A DNA stretch of 64,000 nt from Leifsonia xyli subsp. xyli str. CTCB07. GTDB lineage: Bacteria; Actinomycetota; Actinomycetes; Actinomycetales; Microbacteriaceae. The stretch's first letter is position 1. Each line of letters begins with the position of its first letter. Of this stretch, positions 1 through 8,826 are shown in pieces. The notes below the pieces were generated by a model. That model ran no database searches. It saw only the letters and a list, made by a program, of their open reading frames with translations, and was not told the origin of the DNA. Location: contig NC_006087.1 in NCBI RefSeq assembly GCF_000007665.1, positions 1,426,001 through 1,490,000 of the forward strand. Reading direction: 5' to 3'. Position numbers and translations under genes: made by a program.

Positions 1-1135
1 GCGCTGATCAGTCCGTCCCGGACGGATTCTGCGGTGCGATCGATGGGGAGATGGATCAGCATCACGAACCGGGTGGAGCGTTCCACGAGGGTGCCGATGG
101 CGCTGTTGCGGTGTCCGCCGATGATGAGGTCGCCTTCCCAATGTCCGGGAACGGCGCGGTCCTCGATTTCGGCGGGACGGTCGGAGATCATTACCATCGG
201 ATCCGCGAAACGATGTCTGCGAGCGGCGCCAGAACGATGCGGTTTCCGCTTGGCCCGGCCGGTCCGCAGCACCATCGTGAGCTCGCGGCGGAGTTGTCCA
301 CGGCCCTGCACGTAGAAGGCTTGATAGATCGTCTCGTGCGCCACGCGCATCTCCGCATCGCCGGGGAACTCGCGGATCAGCGACCGGCTGATCTGCTCCG
401 GCGACCAACGTAGCGTCAGCTTCCGTTGAACGTAACTGCGCAGCTGCGGATTGCGGACCAGCCTCGTGGCTTTCGGTCGCGGTCGGCGGCTGGCCGCTTT
501 CCGATGCGCCACGTATGGATGGTAGCCGCCCTCTCCAGGAAGCTGATTCCGGCGAATCTCTCGACTGATCGTCGACACCGAGCGACCAAGCTTGGCCGCG
601 ACCCGACACAACGAAAGGCCGGCCCTGGTCAGGTCCCGGATCAGCTCACGCTCCTGCAGGGAGAGGAATCGTGGGTGGAGTGCGGCTTCGAGCGAACGCA
701 TCGACGCCCGCTGAACAGGATCAACAACGACAGGCACCCTGTCTTTGTAATCGACCACGCGACCATCTGGATAAATGCGTCGCCCGTTCGACTGTCCCAG
801 AGGTATCCCGTGTTCGGGCTGATTCCGACTCGTCCCACCGCTTCGCGGCGCGAGAGCCCGCTGCTCCGCAGCTCCAGGTACTCGTCCTTGCATGGGTGCG
901 CGCTCATGCCGCCGCCGGTGTAGCCGTGACTAGCCAGGCCCGCCTTGCGAACCCATTGCGCGCACGTCGCGGGGTTGAACCCTAGCTCCCTCGCCGCGAT
1001 CGTCGTACTCCTGGACTCCTTGAAAATGACGAAGAAGGCTTCACGCTCCGCCTGGGTGTACTTCCTCTTCCCCGCACTGCGCCTTAAACGGGACACGGTC
1101 CTTGCAACTCCTAGAAACTCCAGATGTTGCAACAA
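1..1135 (-). pseudogene. IS30-family transposase, frameshifted, 3' end outside the window
   Basis: The first frame runs from 1135 to 641 and begins with a basic, helix-turn-helix-like N-terminal domain. The DDE part lies in another frame that takes over near 790, where the peptide GRRIYPDGRVVDY follows naturally from the upstream region. It continues through the HTH motif and HWEGDLIIG to the window edge. The same shift is present in the right-hand copy. Either it predates duplication of the element, or it is a site of programmed frameshifting. IS30 transposases are usually a single frame of about 350-400 residues, so I call it a pseudogene with that caveat. Confidence 0.6.
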
Positions 1136-1151
1136 CCGCTAGAACCCAAGA
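1..1151 (-). mobile_element. IS30-family insertion sequence, left copy (cut by the window edge)
   Basis: The element runs off the left edge. Its sequence matches, in reverse complement, the element beginning at 63294. The shared sequence ends at 1151 here and at 63294 there, which sets the terminus at the bases TCTTGGGTTC read into the element. The encoded protein has an IS30-type helix-turn-helix (LSLQERELIRDLTRAG, then STISREIRRN) and further on HWEGDLIIG, the first DDE aspartate block. The IS30 family is inferred from these motifs. No target duplication can be checked because one end lies outside the window. Confidence 0.85.
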
Positions 1152-1308
1152 TGCACCCGACACCGCTTCTTTTCACTCCTGTCTCCCTCATATTCTCAGA
1201 ACTCACCTGCCTGACTGCTCACGCCTCCGATCCTCACGCCCTCCACCGCTCCCATCGCCCGCTCAGCCTCACCCCTTTTTCCTCCCCCTGTAACTGAAGG
1301 GACGCATG

Positions 1309-1533
1309 CTACGGCGGCACCGTGGAGCGCACCTCCCTCACAAGAAGTGTCTTGTGAGGGAGGTGCTGGTAAAGGGGTGGTGTGATTCGCCCTGGGTTTG
1401 GTTCCTGTTGGGAGTCTTGAGAAACGGTTGCTCTTAAGGGTGATTCGGTTTCGGTGTAGTGGGCTTGTCCGGCCTCGATCGGGGTGCGTATGTCGAGTTC
1501 TCCGTGGAAGCGCTGGTCGTTCCACCACCACAC
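1309..1533 (-). pseudogene. IS3-family transposase OrfB, C-terminal remnant
   Basis: The frame begins with WWWNDQRFHGELDIRTP and continues to IEAGQAHY. This is the conserved C-terminal end of IS3-family integrase-core proteins, which usually reads YN-x-RLHxxLxxxTPxE. Everything upstream, including the DDE residues, is missing. Head to head with it on the other strand starts another IS3-type orfA at 1605. It is a decayed fragment with no expected function. Confidence 0.65.
1329..1366. repeat. Perfect 17-bp inverted repeat (hairpin)
   Basis: The arms 1329-1345 and 1350-1366 are exact reverse complements around a 4-nt loop (AGTG). No T-tract follows on either strand, so it is not a standard intrinsic terminator. 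It lies beyond the 3' end of an IS3 transposase remnant, in the region 1152-1308 that holds no gene and is pyrimidine-rich on the + strand. It may be the end of a lost element or a small palindromic element. Confidence 0.7.
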
Positions 1534-1604
1534 ATGGGCGTGAGGAGCGAATTGGTGACAACTGATCGTTAGTGCTGTGGGGTGCTAACGGGGAGGATGT
1601 CATT

Positions 1605-1778
1605 ATGCCTGCTGTTTATCCCAGAGAGTTCCGTGACGATGTCGCCGCGGACGACGCGGCGGAGTTGCGGGAGGCGCGGAAACGGATTCGGTTGCTGGAG
1701 CAGGAGAACGAGGTCCTTCGCCGTGCGGCGGCGTATCTTTCGCAGGCGAACCTGAAACTAGGTGGCTCCCCCAAATGA
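1605..1778 (+). pseudogene. IS3-family OrfA with internal deletion
   Basis: The 57-residue product starts PAVYPREFRDDV and jumps to ADDAAELREARKRIRLLEQE, the coiled-coil end typical of IS3 OrfA proteins. The helix-turn-helix segment of about 40 residues that normally lies between them is missing, so DNA binding should be lost. A ribosome-binding site (GGGAGG at 1591) precedes the ATG at 1605, which I prefer to an in-frame upstream start. The stop overlaps the start of the orfB remnant at 1775, the arrangement usual in IS3 elements. Confidence 0.6.
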
Positions 1779-2346
1779 CATACCCGCTCGTATCCGAGCT
1801 CGCCGACGCGGGAATCCCCGTGACGGTGTCGTGCCGGGTTCTGAAGCTCGCCCGTCAGCCGTACTACCGATGGCGCAACGACCCTGTCCGGGAAGCTGAC
1901 GTGCTCCGCGCGCACCGCATCAACGCCCTGCACGACGCTCACCACGACGACCCGACGTCGGCTACCAATACCTGGCCGATGAAGCCCGTCGCGCGGGCTG
2001 GCGGATGAGCCGGCGGACGGCGTGGAAGCTGTGCTCGCAAGCCAGGATCCTCTCGTCCGCGCGACGACGAAGGCGAGGCAAGGGCAAGAAGGCCGGGCCG
2101 CCCGTGTTCGATGACCACGTGCAGCGGCAGTTCCGCGCTGATTCGCCGAACCGTGTGTGGCTCACGGACATCACGGAGCATTGGACGAGCGAAGGCAAGC
2201 TGTACTGCTGTGCGATCAAGGACGTGCCGCATCGTCGGGTACTCCATCAGCGACCGGATGACCGCGAAGCTCGCCGTCGACGCCATCCGAAACGCCGTCG
2301 CTCGCCGCGGTGACGTCACCGGGTGCATCCTGCACGCAGATAGTGA
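1775..2346 (+). pseudogene. IS3-family transposase OrfB, frameshifted and truncated
   Basis: The start at 1775 overlaps the end of orfA. Three frames carry successive pieces: an N-terminal part up to about 1960, then RRTAWKLC through RVWLTDITEHW (the first DDE aspartate), then IVGYSISDRMTAKLAV up to LHAD. The DDE core ends just after LHAD near 2346, where unrelated sequence belonging to the IS110 element begins. Two frameshifts and loss of the last third make it non-functional. The IS110 insertion is the likely cause of the truncation. Confidence 0.65.
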
Positions 2347-2632
2347 GACTGTTCGTGCTGGTGTTCTCGGGGGTCCTGACCCTCACAGCGATGGACGCGC
2401 AAGGATGCTGGTGCCGCGTGTTCTCAGGGGTTCCTGACTCTCACGCCGATCGACATCTGCTGTCTTTCCACGGATCTGTCGGTCCCCTGAGAACATCCGG
2501 TGAGGCGTCACGCCTCACCGCCGGAGTGACTTAAGGAGAGCCTGCGCCAACAGGTGCTCATCACTGTCTTGTCCGCCGGTCTGGTGGTGCGCGGTGCCGT
2601 TCCCCGCCCATGCGAACAGATCGGAGCACGAC
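2347..2632 (+). ncRNA. IS110 left non-coding end, candidate bridge RNA region
   Basis: There is no gene in these 286 bp. IS110-type elements are known to carry a bridge RNA in the long non-coding end upstream of the recombinase. The segment contains a near-repeat: TGTTCTCGGGGGTCCTGACC near 2362 and a similar TGTTCTCAGGGGTTCCTGAC near 2421. I did not fold the RNA, so position and structure are inferred from the family only. Confidence 0.4.
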
Positions 2633-3742
2633 ATGACCATCATCCCCGACACCGGCAAGCAACCTCAATCACGAACGTCGGTGTTCGCCGGCGTCGACAC
2701 CCATAAGGAGATCCACGTCGCCGCGGTCGTCGACGAGACCGGGACAATCCTCGGAACCCACAGCTTCTCCACGACTCGCGCGGGTTATCGGGCCCTGCTG
2801 GCATGGGTGCGCAGTCAAGGCGCGTTGGTGCGGATCGGAATCGAAGGGACGGGCTCCTACGGCGCTGGCCTCGCCCGGCATCTCGCGAAGAACGAGGTGA
2901 CGATCCTCGAGGTCGACCGGCCGGATCGGTCAGACCGACGCCGGAAAGGGAAAGACGATGACCTGGACGCGATCAATGCCGCCCGCGCCGCACTGCACGA
3001 GCGCCGTACAACGATCCCGAAGTCCAAGGACGGCGCGGTCGAGGCCCTGAGAATCCTGCGGGTTGCGCGAGCCCAGGCGGTCCGTGAACGCCGCAACACA
3101 TTGCAGCTGCTGCGGATGTCGATCGTCGCCGCACCCGACGAGGTTCGTGACCAGGTACGCAACCTCACCCGTATGCAGCTGATCCGCCATCTCGCTGCCT
3201 GGCGTCCTGACACCTCGAACGCGACCGATCCCGTTGTCGCCTACCGGGTCGCGTTGAAGTCGTTCGGCCGCCGCTATATCGAGCTCACCGACGAGATCGT
3301 CGACCTTGACGACCTGATCAACCCCATCGTCGAGTCCCTCGCCCCCCAGCTACTCGAACGCGTCGGAATCGGCATCGAAGTCGCCGGGCAGATGCTCGTC
3401 ACCGCAGGCGACAACCCCGAGAGCATGAAGTCCGAAGCCGCGTTCGCGATGCTCTGCGGCGTCTCCCCGCTACCCGCGTCCTCCGGAATGACCCAGCGAC
3501 ACCGACTCAACCGTGGTGGCGACCGGCAAGCCAACCGTGCCCTCCACCTCGCCGTGATCAGCAGGCTCCGGATCGACCCGAGAACGAAGGCCTACGCAGC
3601 GAAGAAGACCGCGGAAGGCCACTCGAAGATGGAGATCATCCGTTGCCTCAAGCGATACCTCGCCCGCGAGGTCTACTTCCTCCTCAACCCCGGCATCAAA
3701 CACATCGCCCCGAATACCAAACCGAGGAAAATCGCCGCTTGA
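2633..3742 (+). CDS. IS110-family transposase (DEDD recombinase)
   Basis: The 369-residue product has the two domains of IS110 transposases. The N-terminal DEDD domain shows D22 in FAGVDTHKE, E71 in GIEGTGSYG, and the DDDLDAINAARAAL block around residues 109-122. The C-terminal transposase_20 region contains GVSPLPASSGMTQ followed by RGGDRQANRALH, with the catalytic serine region. It carries out RNA-guided recombination of its element. I chose ATG 2633 because the reading then starts close to the conserved FAGVD motif; an in-frame start 13 codons upstream has no better ribosome-binding site. The frame is intact, so the element could still be active. Confidence 0.9.
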   Translation: MTIIPDTGKQPQSRTSVFAGVDTHKEIHVAAVVDETGTILGTHSFSTTRAGYRALLAWVRSQGALVRIGIEGTGSYGAGLARHLAKNEVTILEVDRPDRSDRRRKGKDDDLDAINAARAALHERRTTIPKSKDGAVEALRILRVARAQAVRERRNTLQLLRMSIVAAPDEVRDQVRNLTRMQLIRHLAAWRPDTSNATDPVVAYRVALKSFGRRYIELTDEIVDLDDLINPIVESLAPQLLERVGIGIEVAGQMLVTAGDNPESMKSEAAFAMLCGVSPLPASSGMTQRHRLNRGGDRQANRALHLAVISRLRIDPRTKAYAAKKTAEGHSKMEIIRCLKRYLAREVYFLLNPGIKHIAPNTKPRKIAA

Positions 3743-3756
3743 CTCTTAGGAGAGCA

Positions 3757-4385
3757 TCCGCGGCATAGAACGGCCGGTTCGCGGCCTGCCCGGGGCCGCC
3801 CCTTCACCATCAGAGCATCAAGGAAATGAACACCGCCGCGTATACCGATCCCAGCGGACGAGTCAGCCAGGACGTCATCTCCTCGGACACCTTGTCCGTG
3901 ATCCGGCTGATCGTGTCCTTCGATACGGAGGCGCCATAGATCTCGGCGAAGAGGGCGGAAATCTCTCCCGTGGTCAGCCCGCGGGCAGTCAACGACAGGA
4001 TAATCTCGTCCACCTGCCCCAGCCGGCGTTGATGCTTACGGACAATCTTGGGTTCAAAGGAACCCTCCCGGCCCCTCGGGACCTCGATCACAACCGGGCC
4101 GACCGCGTCTGTGATCACGGTCTTTGACCTCGTGCCGTTACGGGAGTTGCCGGTGTGATACCCGGCCACGTCATGCTTGCCGTATCCGAGGTGCTCGGCG
4201 AACTCCTCATCCAGCACGGTCTCCAGCACGCTCTTTGTCAGCGCGCGCATCAACCCGGGCGCCGACATCGACGCGCCCTGCTCCCGCGCCGGGCGCACCA
4301 AGTCCCACGCCAGCTCAAACTCCGCAACCGTCGGCCGGTCATCATCCTCAATTGCCGCATCCACGGCATCCATCGTCTCGGTCAT
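3757..4385 (-). pseudogene. IS256-family transposase, N-terminal remnant
   Basis: The open frame codes for about 190 residues of a mutator-type transposase: EFAEHLGYGKHD, NGTRSKTVITD, EVPRGREGSFEPKI, LTARGLTTGEISA and SKDTISRITDKV, ending SVYAAVFI. Family members are about 400 residues long. Beyond the stop near 3810 the homology continues in shifted frames (DALMVK, then GQAANRPFYAA) to about 3757, where the IS110 element begins. So a frameshift came first or with truncation. The start at 4385 is a guess; an ATG six codons upstream is also possible. Confidence 0.75.
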
Positions 4386-4525
4386 CACGACCCTTCCCAC
4401 CACCCCCTACAAGGCCGGCATGTCAGACCATTCACACCAAAACTCCGACAGACCCAGGTTCTGGTGACTCTTGACCTGTGGTGATGGTGGTTGCCGCAGG
4501 AAGGATGTGCAGCATGCAGGCCCTA

Positions 4526-4555
4526 TCCGAAAGAGTTCCGAGACGCTTCTCCGTG
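4526..4555 (-). repeat. 30-bp fragment identical to part of the second istB gene
   Basis: These 30 bases are identical, in reverse complement, to about 13754-13783 inside the istB pseudogene and encode LTEKRLGTLSD in both places. Nothing else around this spot resembles IS21. It is a tiny scar of another IS21-type copy, in a 224-bp gap (4404-4627) that holds no gene. Confidence 0.5.
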
Positions 4556-4627
4556 AGCCACGCATACTGCCCCGGGTAGAACCGCGCCGTATGGTCGCGC
4601 GTGCGCAGGCCCGCGTTCGCACCCGGC

Positions 4628-4738
4628 GTGGCTGAGTTCACCGACCCGTACCTGGATCCGCAGGAGGGCATCCTCCGCAACCTCACCAGTGCGCGAATGG
4701 TACTGCGTGTCTATGTCAACTCGAATGACTACCGCTAG
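4628..4738 (+). pseudogene. Possible Fic/DOC-family protein, N-terminal stump
   Basis: A GTG-initiated frame of 36 residues reads AEFTDPYLDPQEGILRNL. The pattern DPY-x-DPxxGILRN resembles the N-terminus of some Fic-domain AMP-transferases. The frame ends at a TAG that lies inside the terminal inverted repeat of the IS21 element starting at 4735, so the gene was cut there. No continuation is visible on the other side of the element after 7363. The family call rests on one short motif. Confidence 0.3.
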
Positions 4739-4772
4739 GACGGCTTGATTCACTACCACCTGGCGGGGCTGG

Positions 4773-5573
4773 TTAGACGGTTTGGAGCTGGTTCATGGTG
4801 TGCGCGAGACGGTAGGAGTCGGTGCCGGTCTCGATGATGGTGCTGTTGAAGGTGAGGCGGTCAACGATCGCGGCGCAGAGTCTGGGGTCGGTGAAGGTCT
4901 TGGTCCAGCCGGAGAACGATTCGTTGGAGGCGATCGCGATCGAGTTCTTCTCCTCACGCTCGGTGAGGACTTGGAAGAGGAGCTCGGCACCGCGGCGGTC
5001 CAGCTCCATGTAGCCGAGCTCGTCGATGATGAGCAGGTCGACACGGCCGTAACGGGCGATCGTACGCACCAACTGCTTCTCGTCGGCGGCCTCGACGAGT
5101 TCGTTCACGAGCCTCGTGGCGAGCGTGTATTTGACCCGGTAGCCCTTCTCCGCAGCAGCGGTGCCGAGCCCGATCAGCAGGTGAGACTTCCCGGTTCCGG
5201 AGTCCCCGATCAGGCAGAGGGGTTGGCTCTTGCGGATCCATTCCCCGGTCGCGAGCTGGTTGATGGTGGCGGGGTTGATGTTCGGGTTCGCGTCGTAGTC
5301 GAAATCGCCCAACCATTTGTCTCTCGGGAAGCCGGCGGCAGAGACGCGGCGGACGGAAGAGCGGCGGTCGCGGTCATCGCACTCGGCCATCAGCAACTCC
5401 GCGAGGAACCCCTGGTAAGACAGCTGCTCCTTCTCGGCGACCTTGACCGCCTCGTCGACGACGGCGCGGATCGTGGGCAGGCGCAGCCGCCGGCAGACTT
5501 GATCGACGGCCGCGGTCGCGGCCTCCTCGGTCAACCCGCGACGACGTCGGAGGGTGGTGGTAATGGGACTCAT
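4773..5573 (-). CDS. istB: IS21-family helper ATPase IstB
   Basis: The 266-residue DnaC-like AAA+ ATPase assists IstA in target selection and transposition. Walker A is GDSGTGKSH, and Walker B is LLIIDELGYM. The N-terminal helical region precedes the ATPase core, and the C-terminus has the IstB-type DRLTFNSTIIETGTDSYRL block. Its start overlaps the istA stop by 4 bp, so translation is probably coupled. The length is normal and no lesion is visible. This family is unlike the IstB at 13508, so the two IS21 elements are different types. Confidence 0.92.
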   Translation of the reverse strand: MSPITTTLRRRRGLTEEAATAAVDQVCRRLRLPTIRAVVDEAVKVAEKEQLSYQGFLAELLMAECDDRDRRSSVRRVSAAGFPRDKWLGDFDYDANPNINPATINQLATGEWIRKSQPLCLIGDSGTGKSHLLIGLGTAAAEKGYRVKYTLATRLVNELVEAADEKQLVRTIARYGRVDLLIIDELGYMELDRRGAELLFQVLTEREEKNSIAIASNESFSGWTKTFTDPRLCAAIVDRLTFNSTIIETGTDSYRLAHTMNQLQTV

Positions 5574-7243
5574 GTGCCGGTGTCTTCCTTCTGATTCGAT
5601 ACTGCAGGGAACTGGGGTGTGCGGCGAGTCAACAGCTCGTCATAGCCGGCGACTGACGGCAGCGGACGTTTGTCCGGCGGCAGGCCAGCGATCACAGCAG
5701 TCGGGTCGGCAAGCCAACGTTGAGTGAGGCTGACAACCCGCCGCTCAAGGGTGGATGGATGTTCAACGAGATGACGGTTCGAATCGCGACCACCCGCAGC
5801 GGCGTGCCGGCGTGCCTCGACCGCGACGACGTCCGCGGTGACAGCGCCAACGGTGAGCGCGGCCGCGATCCCGGCGACCACGTCGGCGTCCGTCATGGAT
5901 CGATGCAGGAGGAGCACATCGATCAGTTCTCTGGTCGCGGTGGCATCCCCGTCGGTCTTGCGCGCTGCCGCCCAGAACGCCTCGTGCTCAGCGGTGAATG
6001 TCCCCGCGGCGCGTGCCTGTGCCAGTGCGGTCGAGCCAGGTAGCGCGCCCGGCTTGCCGCGGAGCACCTCGAGGTAATGGTCTAGGTTCACGCTCTGCCC
6101 ATGCGCGGCCGCGACTCGGGGGTGGCGAGCGATCTCGGTGCGTCCGTCGAACACGATCACCTCCGACGCTTGCAACGACACCCGCACCGGCCGACCGATC
6201 ATGCGGGCGGGGACGGAGTATTTCGCCATCCGGACGGTGATCAGGCTCGACCGGTCAACTCGCGGCGCCAACTGCAGGCCGGGATCGAACCGGTCAAAAG
6301 GCAACGAGACGAGCTGTTCCCGCTCAGCGGCGAAGTCCTGGCCGACTGTGCGGATCCGGTCCGCGATCCGCCGGTTGTCATCCGCCTCGTCCCAAACCCG
6401 GATGCGGTCATTCAGCTCCGCCAACGAGGACACGACCGGCATCGGTGAGAGATGGTTGCGTCGGAACCGGCCGACGTCGCCCTCGATCCCGCCCTTCTCG
6501 TGTGCTCCCTCGATCCCGGGTTGGCAGTAGAACGCGTCGAACCCGTAGTGGGAACGAAAGAGCACCCAGCGATCATTCTCCGCCCGCCGGCGACCCTTGC
6601 CATAGATCACCGCGGTCACCGCGGCGGTGAGGTTGTCGTACTTGATGTGCTTGGACGGGATCCCGCCGATGGTTTCGAACGCGTCGATGTGGCCCTCGAG
6701 GAATGCTTCCTGCCCCTGGGTCGAGTAGACGCGGTGAACCGCCTTCCCCGAGTGCGAAAGCCGGAACGCGAACATATGGCACTTCGTCTTCACCCCAGCC
6801 AAGATCACCCAGACCTCGCCGAAGTCGACTTCCGCCTCAGCGCCAGGTGCGTGCTCTTGCGGGACGAACACTTCCAAGCGTCGACCGGCGGCAACATCGA
6901 TCTCCGGCCGGCGCCGGCGAACATAATCCCGGACCGTCGAGTACGACAACTCGACCGCGCCGTCCTCCTCCGCCAACCGCGCCAGAACACGTCGGGCCGT
7001 GTGACGCTGCTTCTTCGGCGACGTCGTGTCCTCAAGCAGCATCGAATCGATCGCCGCCTTGAACGACTCCAGTCGGGACGCGACCCGAACCGGGACCTTC
7101 CTCGGCGACGGCTCCGCCTGCGACAACGCCGTCCGCACCGTCTCCCGAGACACCCCGTGCCGCCGCGAGAGCTCCCGGATCGAGAGACCCTCGACCCACG
7201 CATCACACCGGATCCTGGCGAACAACTCCATCCGCAACCTCAT
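5570..7243 (-). CDS. istA: IS21-family transposase IstA
   Basis: The 557-residue protein has an N-terminal helix-turn-helix (LSIRELSRRHGVSRETVRTAL), then a DDE integrase core: VDFGE gives the first aspartate, KYDNL the second, and EKGGIEG the glutamate. A C-terminal beta-barrel and tail follow. It is the DNA-cleaving enzyme of the element at 4735-7363, and its gene comes first in a two-gene operon with istB. Length and motifs are complete, so this is the only element in the window with a fully intact IS21 gene pair. Confidence 0.92.
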   Translation of the reverse strand: MRLRMELFARIRCDAWVEGLSIRELSRRHGVSRETVRTALSQAEPSPRKVPVRVASRLESFKAAIDSMLLEDTTSPKKQRHTARRVLARLAEEDGAVELSYSTVRDYVRRRRPEIDVAAGRRLEVFVPQEHAPGAEAEVDFGEVWVILAGVKTKCHMFAFRLSHSGKAVHRVYSTQGQEAFLEGHIDAFETIGGIPSKHIKYDNLTAAVTAVIYGKGRRRAENDRWVLFRSHYGFDAFYCQPGIEGAHEKGGIEGDVGRFRRNHLSPMPVVSSLAELNDRIRVWDEADDNRRIADRIRTVGQDFAAEREQLVSLPFDRFDPGLQLAPRVDRSSLITVRMAKYSVPARMIGRPVRVSLQASEVIVFDGRTEIARHPRVAAAHGQSVNLDHYLEVLRGKPGALPGSTALAQARAAGTFTAEHEAFWAAARKTDGDATATRELIDVLLLHRSMTDADVVAGIAAALTVGAVTADVVAVEARRHAAAGGRDSNRHLVEHPSTLERRVVSLTQRWLADPTAVIAGLPPDKRPLPSVAGYDELLTRRTPQFPAVSNQKEDTGT

Positions 7244-7363
7244 GTCTGCCCTTCACCGCTGGCATCACATCACGCCAGATGCTCCAACGGTGGGGTGGGC
7301 ACCGATCAAACCGTCACGATCACCCGGCAAGTCGAAAGGTGGTAGCGAATCAAGCCGTCCCAG

Positions 7364-7765
7364 TGGTCTCCACTCAAGCTGCCATAGTCACTTCACGAGG
7401 TCAGCTACCTCGATGCCCCATCTCGGGGCGAGGATTCCACGTCAGTGTCGAAGGGTGATGTGGCAACCGTGAACACCATCGGAGCTCCGAGAAAAGCTAA
7501 ATGGAGGGTCGAATCACAGGTGACGGCCGGGCAACCGGCTGAGATCAAAGCGTCCGTGCCCCCTGTACACAGATCTCGTGCCGAATCCTCCTCGACAACG
7601 AGAGAGTCATCGACAGTCGATCAGCGCTGGGCGGAGGCCCCATCACCTGCCGGGCCATCACCCCGCCGTTCAACAAGAAACGTTGACCTGCAGCGTGCTC
7701 GCTCACCGTGGGACTGTCTGATTAACGGTGTGTGCGGGTTTGGCTTGATTCGAAAGGAGATGGCC
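7364..7765 (+). other. Non-coding gap with decayed coding traces
   Basis: About 400 bp between the IS21 right end and the IS256 remnant holds no intact gene. From about 7565 to 7687 one + frame reads ISCRILLDNERVIDS and then ITCRAITPPFNKK before a stop. The spaced SCRIL and TCRA pattern resembles the C-terminal part of secreted MmpS-type proteins in actinobacteria. The frame is blocked upstream, so it is at best a remnant. Confidence 0.25.
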
Positions 7766-8320
7766 GTGACTGACACGACCGAACTGTTGAACGACCAGAT
7801 GATCGATCTTGTGATGGGAGAGATCATCGATCAGAAGGCCCTCGCCGAGCGGTTGCTCGTGCAGGCGAAGGAGCAGGGCGTGAGCCTGGTCGGACCGGGA
7901 GGACTGCTGAGAACCAGCTCACGAAGAACGTCCTCGAGGCGGCGCTGAACGCCGAGCTGGGCGAGCACCTCGGCCACGAGCATGGCGGAGCCCCGCTGGG
8001 TGAGAATATGCGGAATAGGACCAGGTCGAAGACTGTGTTCACCGAGATCGGTCCCGTGCAGATCGAGGTCCTAGGGATCGTGACAGGTCGTTCGAGCCGG
8101 TCATCGTCCCCAAACGCGGCTGGACGGGATCGACCAGATCGTTCTCTCCCTCAGCGCGAGAGGTTTAACGATCCGGAGAGATCGCGACGCACTTCGACGA
8201 GGTCTACGGAGCGAAAGTGTCCAAAGACACCATTAGCCGAATCACGGAGAAAGTCGCCGGCGAGCTCGCCGAGTGGTCCTCACGCCCGTTGGATGCGGCT
8301 CTATCCCGTGATCGTACTGT
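7766..8320 (+). pseudogene. IS256-family transposase remnant, multiply frameshifted
   Basis: GTG 7766 follows AAGGAG with a 6-nt spacer. The product starts with IDQKALAERLLVQAKEQGVS and GPGGLL, then shifts frame. Other frames carry LTKNVLEAALNAELGEHLGHE, NRTRSKTVFTEIGPVQIEV, the SLSARGL region, and SKDTISRITEKVAGELAEW. The homology ends near 8320, short of the catalytic C-terminal half. It differs from the remnant at 3757-4385, so two distinct IS256 elements once lived here. Confidence 0.7.
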
Positions 8321-8412
8321 CCCTCGCCACGGTGGAGATCGCAGGATGCGACTCACGTTCACGTTGGCCCGGTACTCTTAGAGCTGTCTCAGACCGACAT
8401 GTAGGGGTCGGG

Positions 8413-8571
8413 TCAGTTGCAGGTGAGGTGTCGGTAGATGGTTGGGCGGGTGACGCCAAACTCTTCTGCGATCTGCTGGACAGTGTGAGCGCGTTTGCCG
8501 TCGGTGCCGATTTCTTCGTACATCTGCCTCGCGAGTTTGACCTGGCGTGGCCCGAGTTTGGGTTTCTGCCT
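8413..8571 (-). pseudogene. Serine recombinase (resolvase/invertase), C-terminal HTH fragment
   Basis: Read on the - strand, 8571 to 8413 encodes RQKPKLGPRQVKLARQMYEE, IGTDGKRAHTVQQIAEEFGV and TRPTIYRHL, ending in a normal stop. This is the resolvase-type C-terminal helix-turn-helix that binds the recombination site. The catalytic serine domain of about 140 residues is gone. It is probably the relic of a Tn3-like transposon or an invertible element. No intact res or inversion sites were recognised nearby. Confidence 0.7.
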
Positions 8572-8826
8572 GCTTAAGGGTGAAACGATAGAGAACGCGG
8601 TTTGGAATCAGAGCGCCCGCAAGGCGGTCACGACGGCTTAGGGGCCTACCGCGCGGACACTGGTGTGCAATAGCGCGCCTAAGCCTCGGCCCGGAAGGGG
8701 GATTCGAGTAGCGTGGCCATCCTGATATGATCTTGCCGCAGGGCGGGTCGAATTTGCTCTGTCGAAAGATCTCCGGGACCTCCCGGGTAATCGGGGTGGG
8801 AGACGTACATTCCAAGGATGTGAACT

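Larger units (their letters stand above)
2347..3757 (+). mobile_element. IS110-family insertion sequence
   Basis: The element lies between an IS3 remnant ending near 2346 and an IS256 remnant whose homology stops near 3757; both limits are approximate. It has a complete IS110-type transposase gene (2633-3742) and about 285 bp of non-coding sequence upstream of it. In this family the long non-coding end encodes a structured guide (bridge) RNA. The flanks here belong to two different older elements, so a deletion or recombination happened at this site as well as insertion. Confidence 0.7.
4735..7363 (-). mobile_element. IS21-family insertion sequence (intact)
   Basis: The terminal inverted repeats at 4735-4761 and 7337-7363 match at 25 of 27 positions (outer bases CTRGGACGGCTTGATTC). 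Between them lie istA and istB, both open and overlapping. A second shorter match to the repeat (GATCAAACCGTC) lies just inside the istA end, as expected for IS21 elements with multiple terminal repeats. No target duplication was found. The length of about 2.63 kb is normal for the family. Confidence 0.85.
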
